From assembly GCA_964459985.1 (NCBI GenBank), contig CAYWOS010000010.1:1-64000 (forward strand): DNA of 64,000 nucleotides. The letters are read 5' to 3'. This document shows positions 58,484 to 64,000 of this stretch, piece by piece. A model generated the notes under the pieces. It was not told the origin of the DNA and made no database searches. It worked only from the letters and a program-made list of their open reading frames with translations. The position numbers and the translations under genes are program-made. The stretch is from CAYWOS01 sp964459985. GTDB lineage: Bacteria; Bacillota; Clostridia; Christensenellales; Aristaeellaceae. Every line of letters begins with the position of its first letter. The first letter of the stretch is position 1.

Positions 58484-61165
58484 TCATAACGGCGGCAGGG
58501 TTATTTCGGAGAGTAGTTCGAACCGTTCGTTCAGATAGGCGTCCTGATTGGCCAGAATGACGCGCGCGATGCCGTCCTCAAAATCACAGGCGTAGTCGAA
58601 GAAGGCGGGATAAACATTTTCGCCGGTGAGCGGGTCGGTATAGCCCTCCAGCCCGCCGTCATGATCGGCATGACTGCCCGTGCCGACATAGCCGATCACG
58701 GGGTCGGCGGGCGCCGGCAGCAGAGCGATCATCGCCTTGTATTCCTCCTCGTTCGCGGCGGCGATACGTCCGTCGCGATCGATATACAGACCGTCCTTCC
58801 GCGACATCGCACCATCCGCATTGACGCGGGCGTAGCCGTACCCGTCGTAGCCGTCGGTCGCGTCGTACCGGCAGGGCACGCGCAGCGCGCCCGTCAGATC
58901 GGCAAAGCCGTAGCCCGCCTGATTGAGCAGCACATACATGCCGCCCGACGGTCTGCGGTCGATATACTCGTATTCCGCCTTGAGCGCGACCTCGCCGTCC
59001 GGCGTCAGGAAGCCGTACAGACCGTCCTGTTTGTAAAGCAGCAGCCCAAGATATTCGCCCCACACATCGTCGTACTCGGGATGCGCCGCGAGAATGCTCT
59101 GAGCGAGCGCGCTTCGGGCGCTGACGAACGCCGCGACCGCCGCGTAATCCTCCCTCGCCCCGGAAATGCGCGCAAGAATGTCCCGCACGTTGTCCGAATC
59201 CGCGTCAGGCGGCGCGTCGCGCCTTTCGCGGACGCCCTCCCAGAGATCGACGGCCGTCGCCGCGCTCAAATTCACCGTGCCCATGCCGGCGAGCAGCACG
59301 CCGCCGTCTTTTTTCAGCCCGACCGACAAGCCTTCACAGGCGAAAACGGCGGCGACATCGCGCCACGCCGATACGTCGAGCGCCCTCGATTCGATCAACC
59401 CATCATAATCCGTCACCGTTTCGTCGCCGACGGCGACGCACGTGCCGTCCTGAAGCAGCGCCAGCGTGTGCCGCGCGCCCGCGACGACGGACGCGACGTT
59501 TTTCCACGCCGATACGTCGCACTGACCGGATGCGTTGTCGCCCGCCGCGAGGCACGTGCCGTCCTTTTTCAGCCCGATCACATGCCGGTCGCCGACCGCC
59601 GCGGCGATCACGTCCGTCCAGCCGCTCAAATCGCCGACGCTGTTCGCAAGTTCGCCCGCTGCGGCGACCGTGCCGTCTTGGAAAACGCACGCCGCGCCGA
59701 ACCGCCCGGCGGCGATGTCGCGGACATTCGCCCACGAAACCGCAAGATCGCCCGCGCTGACGACGTTTCCCGACGCGCTGAGCGCCAGCGCGAAGCTGTG
59801 ATCCTCCGTGCCGCCCGCAGCGATTTTCCGAATGTTCTCAAGTCCGCTCAGCGCCGCGAATCCTTCATAATCGCTCTCGACCGTTCCGTCCCCGCGCAGC
59901 ATGACGAAGCCGTCGGGCGCGCAGGCGACGGCGGCGACGCCGCGCTTGTCGTCCGCGCGTTCAACGCGCTCGTCCCAAAAGTAATTAGCCCATGTGTCGC
60001 TGCTGACGGCGAGCGTGCCGTCCTGTCTGACGCCCACGGCGTAGGAATACCCGTTTTCGCCTTCATAGAAAACCGACAGATCGGTCAGGCCATCCAGCAG
60101 CGTCATCTGCGGCATCAGGCACGTGCCCTTGCCGGTATACAGGACCGTTCCGTCTTTTTTGACGCCGATAACGAACCCCATGCCAACGGCGAGATCAACG
60201 ATGTCCGTCCATTTTGTGACGCCGATCAGTCCGAAGGTGTCCTCGCCCGCCATGAGAATCGTGCCGTCCGATCGCAGCCCGAAGGTCACGCCGCACTGAC
60301 CGGCGGCGTCGGTCTTGTCCGAACCGTAAGTAAACAAACGCACGACGTCCGTCCACGTCGAAATCGTGCGGCTGTCGAGATCGATAAAGCGGTCGATGCC
60401 GGGATTGCATACATTGCAGGCGGCCCACGCCTCGGTATTGAACGAAGTGGTCGAGCCCTCGTAGGCCACCGTGCCGTCGCTTAACAGCGCGAGCGGCGAG
60501 TTTTTCGGTCCGACGGCGATCTGCCTGACGTTTTCCCACGTATCGACGCCGTACGGATGCAGGACGCCCCCGTCGTCCTCGTACTCATCATAATGGGTAA
60601 TATTCCAGTCCTCGCCCGTCAGGCGCACCCGGCCGTCCGACGTCAGCCCCGCCGTCAGGTTGTCCCCGGCGGCAATGCTCCTGATATCCGACCAGTCGGC
60701 GACGTCGCAGGGATTGTATCGGGGATCATAGACGATTTCGTCCTCGCCCCACGCGTCGCGGTCGGGCGTCGCTTGAATGCCCGAAGCGACGCACGTGCCG
60801 TCCGCGCGCAGACCGACGGTGTGATTCGCGCCCGCCGCGACCGCGACGATGCCGCGCCAGTCGCCCACGTCGCACTGACCCCACGTATTGTCGCCGGCCG
60901 CCGCGCACGTGCCGTCCCGCATCACCGCGACGGTATAATTCGCGCCCGCCGCGACCGCCGCGACGTTTTTCCAAGAAGATACCTCGCACTGACCCTGCGA
61001 ATTATCGCCGAAGGCGGCGCACGCGCCGTCGTCAAACAGGAAAACGACGTGCTTCTCCCCCGCCGCGACATGCCCGACGGGCGACGCCGCGCCGCTTTCT
61101 TCAGCAAGCGCCGCCATCCCCCACGCCAGCGTCAGCGCCAGCAAACAGGCGATCAATCGTTTCAT
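58484..61165 (-). CDS. secreted RCC1-repeat protein with C-terminal WG-type repeats
   Basis: An 893-residue exported protein: signal peptide MKRLIACLLALTLAWGMAAL (cleavage likely after ALA), then many RCC1-type beta-propeller units of about 40 residues with the pattern VAAGANYTVAVMRDGTCAAA and GDN-x2-GQCDV, up to about residue 680, a helical linker, and WG-type repeats (KQDGLYGFLTPDGEVAL; YRCDATDGYDGYG-like). The ATG at 61165 follows GGAGGGG; the longer open frame upstream is antisense to gpmI. There is no cell wall anchor. Function unknown; a carbohydrate- or protein-binding surface protein is likely. Confidence 0.85.
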   Translation of the reverse strand: MKRLIACLLALTLAWGMAALAEESGAASPVGHVAAGEKHVVFLFDDGACAAFGDNSQGQCEVSSWKNVAAVAAGANYTVAVMRDGTCAAAGDNTWGQCDVGDWRGIVAVAAGANHTVGLRADGTCVASGIQATPDRDAWGEDEIVYDPRYNPCDVADWSDIRSIAAGDNLTAGLTSDGRVRLTGEDWNITHYDEYEDDGGVLHPYGVDTWENVRQIAVGPKNSPLALLSDGTVAYEGSTTSFNTEAWAACNVCNPGIDRFIDLDSRTISTWTDVVRLFTYGSDKTDAAGQCGVTFGLRSDGTILMAGEDTFGLIGVTKWTDIVDLAVGMGFVIGVKKDGTVLYTGKGTCLMPQMTLLDGLTDLSVFYEGENGYSYAVGVRQDGTLAVSSDTWANYFWDERVERADDKRGVAAVACAPDGFVMLRGDGTVESDYEGFAALSGLENIRKIAAGGTEDHSFALALSASGNVVSAGDLAVSWANVRDIAAGRFGAACVFQDGTVAAAGELANSVGDLSGWTDVIAAAVGDRHVIGLKKDGTCLAAGDNASGQCDVSAWKNVASVVAGARHTLALLQDGTCVAVGDETVTDYDGLIESRALDVSAWRDVAAVFACEGLSVGLKKDGGVLLAGMGTVNLSAATAVDLWEGVRERRDAPPDADSDNVRDILARISGAREDYAAVAAFVSARSALAQSILAAHPEYDDVWGEYLGLLLYKQDGLYGFLTPDGEVALKAEYEYIDRRPSGGMYVLLNQAGYGFADLTGALRVPCRYDATDGYDGYGYARVNADGAMSRKDGLYIDRDGRIAAANEEEYKAMIALLPAPADPVIGYVGTGSHADHDGGLEGYTDPLTGENVYPAFFDYACDFEDGIARVILANQDAYLNERFELLSEITLPPL

Positions 61166-61264
61166 TCCGCACCCCTCCGATCTACCGATACAAATATAAC
61201 GCAATCGCGCCGGAAAATCATCCCGGAAAAGGAAGATCCTTGCGCCCCCGCCGCCGCGCCGCGC

Positions 61265-61293
61265 TTGCAATCGCGCGAAAACGCCTGTATAAT
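61265..61293 (+). promoter_or_regulatory. sigma-A promoter of gpmI
   Basis: TTGCAA (61265-61270) and TATAAT (61288-61293) are 17 bases apart, about 40 bases before the start. Confidence 0.83.
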
Positions 61294-61336
61294 AGAGGGC
61301 GCGCCAAGGCGCAAATGCACAGGACGGGAGATTACC

Positions 61337-62878
61337 ATGAGCAAACAATTGACCGCGCTCTTGATTATGGACGGATTCGGCATCAACGAGAACCCCATGG
61401 GCAACGCCATCACGACCGCCGGCACGCCGAACATCGACGCGCTGAGGAATACCTATCCGCACACGATGCTCGGCGCGAGCGGCATGGACGTCGGGCTGCC
61501 CGACGGACAGATGGGCAACAGCGAGGTCGGGCACCTCAATATCGGCGCGGGGCGCATCGTGTATCAGGAACTGACGCGCATCACCAAGGACATCCGCGAC
61601 GGCGATTTCTTCAAGAAAGAGCCGCTTTTGTGGGCGATGAACGCCGTGCGCGAAAACGGCGGCACGCTGCATCTGATGGGGCTGCTCTCGGACGGCGGCG
61701 TGCACAGCCACAACACGCATCTCTACGCGCTGCTCGAGATGGCCAAGCGCGAGGGGCTCAAAAAGGTCGCCGTACACTGCCTGCTCGACGGCCGCGACGT
61801 GCCGCCCTCCAGCGGGATCGGCTACGTCCGCGCGCTGAAGGAAAAATGCGAAGAAATCGGCGTGGGCGCGATCGCCAGCATTCAGGGGCGCTACTGGGGA
61901 ATGGACCGCGACAACATTTGGGAGCGCGTCGAAAAGGGCTATAACGCCATCGCGCTGGGCGAGGGCGAAACGGCGGACGATCCCGTGCGGGCGGTGCAGG
62001 CGAGCTACGACAACGGCAAGACGGACGAATTCATGTTGCCCACCGTCATCATGAAGGACGGCGCGCCCACGGCGACCGTGACGCCGAACGACAGCGTGAT
62101 CTTCTTCAATTTCCGCCCCGACCGCGCGCGGCAATTGACCCGCGCGTTCATCATGGAGGATTTCACGGGATTCGCGCGCAAGCGCGGCTTCATTCCCGTG
62201 CAGTTCGTTTCCATGACGCAGTACGACGAAACCTTTACCGGTCTCAAGGTCGTCAACCCGCCCGAAACGCTTGAAAACACGCTGGGGCAGTATCTGTCGG
62301 CGCTGGGCAAAACGCAGGTGCGCATCGCCGAAACGCAAAAGTACGCGCACGTCACCTTCTTCTTCAACGGCGGCGTCGAAGCGCCCAACGCCGACGAGGA
62401 TCGCGTGCTGATCCCCTCCAGCAAGGTCGCCACCTTCGACATGAAGCCCGAGATGAGCGCGCCCGAAGTGACCGAAAAGGCACTCGAACTGATTGACTCG
62501 GGCAAGTATGACGTGATGATCCTGAACTTCGCCAACTGCGACATGGTCGGGCACACCGGCGTGATGGACGCGGCGGTATCCGCCGTCAAAACGGTCGATG
62601 CCTGCGTCGGCACGCTCGTCAAGGAGATTCTCCGCCTCGGCGGGCGCGCCTTCGTCACCGCCGATCACGGCAACGCCGATCAGATGATCGATTACGTCAC
62701 CGGCGAGCCCTTCACGGCGCATACCACCAATCCCGTGCCCTTCATCGCCTGCGACGTCGCGCTCAAGGGACGCTCGCTTCGCGCGGGCGGCCGGCTCGCC
62801 GATATCGCGCCCACCATGCTTACCGCGATGGGGCTGCCCGTGCCCGACGACATGACGGGCAAAGCGCTGGTTGAATGA
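61337..62878 (+). CDS. gpmI: 2,3-bisphosphoglycerate-independent phosphoglycerate mutase
   Basis: GpmI interconverts 3- and 2-phosphoglycerate using two Mn2+ ions. The 513-residue product has MDGFGINENP (metal Asp), the catalytic serine in GQMGNSEVGHLNIGAGR, the phosphate-binding GRDVPPSSG, FRPDRARQLTRAF, and the metal site VTADHGNADQM. The ATG at 61337 follows GGGAG; a much longer frame to 60557 is antisense to the RCC1 gene. It stands apart from other glycolytic genes, and its stop overlaps the next gene (ATGA). Confidence 0.97.
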   Translation: MSKQLTALLIMDGFGINENPMGNAITTAGTPNIDALRNTYPHTMLGASGMDVGLPDGQMGNSEVGHLNIGAGRIVYQELTRITKDIRDGDFFKKEPLLWAMNAVRENGGTLHLMGLLSDGGVHSHNTHLYALLEMAKREGLKKVAVHCLLDGRDVPPSSGIGYVRALKEKCEEIGVGAIASIQGRYWGMDRDNIWERVEKGYNAIALGEGETADDPVRAVQASYDNGKTDEFMLPTVIMKDGAPTATVTPNDSVIFFNFRPDRARQLTRAFIMEDFTGFARKRGFIPVQFVSMTQYDETFTGLKVVNPPETLENTLGQYLSALGKTQVRIAETQKYAHVTFFFNGGVEAPNADEDRVLIPSSKVATFDMKPEMSAPEVTEKALELIDSGKYDVMILNFANCDMVGHTGVMDAAVSAVKTVDACVGTLVKEILRLGGRAFVTADHGNADQMIDYVTGEPFTAHTTNPVPFIACDVALKGRSLRAGGRLADIAPTMLTAMGLPVPDDMTGKALVE

Positions 62879-63528
62879 TTGAGCTTTACTGCAAAAAATG
62901 CAAGCAAAAGCATGACGGGCAGACGTGTCCGCGCTGCGGCGGACGCTCCTCGGACGCCACGGCGACCGACATGTGGAGCGTGCGCCGAACGCCGATCACG
63001 GACGGCGGCGCGTGGCTGCGCGTGTTCGTCGCGCTGTGCGCGGTGACGCTGCTCGTGTTCGCGCTTGTGTTCGGCGTCGAGGCGATCTCCTCGTCGGGCG
63101 ATAAAATGCAGGCGCTTTTAAGCAGCGATCTATTGTCCGCCGTGCTGACCGCGCCCGCCGTCGGCTTCGCGGCGGCGCTCCTTCTGCTGGCTTTGCAGGG
63201 CAGCGAAATCTGCGTATACGTGCTCGACGGTGGCGGCGCGCATCTGGCGACGTGGCACAAGCCCTCCGCCGTCAAAAGCTTGGCGCGCCTGCAATCCCCC
63301 GATCCCGCCGCCGATATCGCGCAGCCCGACGGCAGCGTGATGCATTTGTCGCAGGAAAGGCACATGCTCTGGGGGGACGTGCGCTTCGTGCGCTACGACG
63401 ACCGCCACGGGCGCATTTTCTTGTATCACACGCCGCGCTGCGCGCCCATGGTGCTGTGCGTCAACAGCGAGGAATTCCCCGACGCCGCCGCCTACGTCCA
63501 GCGCAAAACCAAGGCGCTGACCCAATAA
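62875..63528 (+). CDS. zinc-ribbon membrane protein of unknown function
   Basis: The 217-residue protein starts with a zinc ribbon (CKKCKQKHDGQTCPRCGG: CxxC at C6/C9 and C18/C21). Two membrane helices follow (about 49-69 and 82-105), then a C-terminal domain rich in aromatic and charged residues (HLSQERHMLWGDVRFVRYDD). It does not resemble a family I can name. The ATG overlaps the gpmI stop, so it is translationally coupled to a glycolytic enzyme. A role in membrane or stress signalling is a guess. Confidence 0.75.
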   Translation: MIELYCKKCKQKHDGQTCPRCGGRSSDATATDMWSVRRTPITDGGAWLRVFVALCAVTLLVFALVFGVEAISSSGDKMQALLSSDLLSAVLTAPAVGFAAALLLLALQGSEICVYVLDGGGAHLATWHKPSAVKSLARLQSPDPAADIAQPDGSVMHLSQERHMLWGDVRFVRYDDRHGRIFLYHTPRCAPMVLCVNSEEFPDAAAYVQRKTKALTQ

Positions 63529-63540
63529 CATGAGGACGGC

Positions 63541-63584
63541 AAACGGGGGAATCGCCGGGTTTTCCGACGACTCCCCCGTTTTTT
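63541..63584. terminator. bidirectional terminator
   Basis: AAACGGGGGA (63541-63550) pairs with TCCCCCGTTT (63572-63581), followed by further T, with A before it for minus-strand transcripts. It closes the gpmI operon and the minus-strand gene at the edge. Confidence 0.88.
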
Positions 63585-63595
63585 GCGCCGCTCCA

Positions 63596-63929
63596 TCAGC
63601 CGGTGAGCAGATTGATGATCTCGGTATCGGCGTTGCCATACTTCCAATCGGACAGGGAAAGCACTTCGGACGGGCGCGACCGCGCCTGCTCGACGCCGCT
63701 TTTGTCGCTGCCGACGACGACGCAATGCCTGCGCTGATACAGGCGCAGGACGCCCTCGCAGAAGAAAACGTCGATTCCCCGGCGATCCGACGCGAACGCG
63801 GTGTTTTTGAGCGTTTTTATGGTCGGCAGGACGGTAAACAGTTTCAAACACGGGCGTCGTGTGCCAATCGAGCGTGATTTTCTTCTTGGGCGGCTGCGGC
63901 GAGGTCATTTGATCACGCAGCTTCGCCAA
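63596..63929 (-). pseudogene. apparently frameshifted gene of unknown function
   Basis: Two overlapping frames look coding in turn. The first (from about 63929 or ATG 63908) reads MTSPQPPKKKITLDWHTTPV and is GC3-rich until about 63850. The second, one base shifted, takes over from about 63847 with FTVLPTIKTLKNTAFASDRR and ends WKYGNADTEIINLLTG at 63596. After 63850 the first frame becomes Arg-rich noise. A one-base insertion near 63850 would join them into one protein of about 110 residues. A sequencing error or a true mutation are both possible. Confidence 0.5.
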
Positions 63930-63947
63930 AACCCTCTTTCGCGCCCG

Positions 63948-64000
63948 TTATCCCTCGATTTTACCCTCGAGGACGGCACGGACGTACTCGAGCGGATGCT
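63948..64000 (-). CDS. 3' end of an unidentified gene (partial)
   Basis: The last 17 or so codons of a minus-strand frame read HPLEYVRAVLEGKIEG and stop at 63948-63950. The tail is helical and charged. Too short to assign; the strand and the ribosome-site-like AGAGGG after its stop suggest it is upstream of the frameshifted gene in one transcript. Confidence 0.4.
   Translation of the reverse strand, partial: HPLEYVRAVLEGKIEG

Noticed and set aside
61166..62722. N-terminal extension of the RCC1 gene giving a 1412-residue product
   Set aside because: The extension is antisense to gpmI; the real start with signal peptide and ribosome site is at 61165.

Overview
The window looks like chromosomal sequence from a GC-rich, spore-forming member of the Clostridia (Bacillota). 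The evidence is a V/A-type ATPase operon, rubrerythrin, spoVAA/AB/AC, a SpoIIQ-like protein, a PdaB-type deacetylase, a ylxM-ffh-rpsP-khpA operon and a CIRCE element at htpG. Third codon positions are mostly G or C, so long antisense open frames are common and were discarded. I see no insertion sequence, prophage, CRISPR array, tRNA or rRNA. The exact order or family cannot be fixed from the window.

Layout. 1-5.3 kb (minus): upp followed by V-type ATPase genes in the Enterococcus ntp order F-I-K-E-C-G, with all Na+ ligands of the rotor subunit present. 5.4-7.7 kb: a sodium:solute symporter and rubrerythrin. 7.7-9.2 kb (minus): a PdaB-like deacetylase overlapping a double OB-fold SSB-like gene. 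9.3-19.4 kb: carbohydrate genes (phosphohexomutase, GH2, GH67 alpha-glucuronidase, GH13), a free-standing TipAS-like domain, an LRR surface protein and a MATE pump. 19.5-25.2 kb: rho, mnmE and a membrane acyltransferase-like protein. 25.3-29.2 kb (minus): spoVAC/AB/AA with a small ORF, then a Dabb protein and htpG. 29.3-36.5 kb: HAD phosphatase, GNAT and 2H phosphoesterase; glmS; spoIIQ; a two-subunit fumarase; tmcAL. 36.6-44.4 kb: mgtE, the SRP/ribosome operon and an FHA-SEDS-PBP cell wall operon. 44.5-53.3 kb (minus): a two-gene ABC exporter, then glgP with a ParB-BMP fusion and a phosphoesterase. 53.4-58.5 kb: a sugar ABC importer (no ATPase) with a membrane-bound AraC regulator. 58.5-64 kb: a secreted RCC1/WG-repeat protein, gpmI with a coupled zinc-ribbon membrane protein, and an apparently frameshifted gene at the edge.

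How the parts fit. Carbohydrate is taken up (ABC importer), cut (GH2, GH13, GH67), stored or mobilised (glgP, phosphohexomutase) and passed to glycolysis (gpmI) and to wall precursors (glmS, SEDS-PBP). Sodium appears to be a coupling ion (NtpK ligands, SSF, probably MATE). The sporulation genes carry promoters that fit forespore sigma factors: a sigma-G-like site before spoVAA and a sigma-F-like site before spoIIQ.

The most striking single observation is Rho. Its P-loop lysines are both arginine, the P-loop threonine is methionine and the catalytic glutamate is glutamine, while the Walker B aspartate and RNA-binding domain remain. This predicts a Rho impaired or altered in ATP hydrolysis. Other points worth attention are a Cys/His-rich linker inside HtpG, the ParB-BMP fusion, a leader peptide before mgtE, a small ORF wedged between spoVAB and spoVAC, a sigma-F-like promoter buried in a terminator, and three GTCAA repeats at exact 10-bp spacing upstream of the sugar importer.
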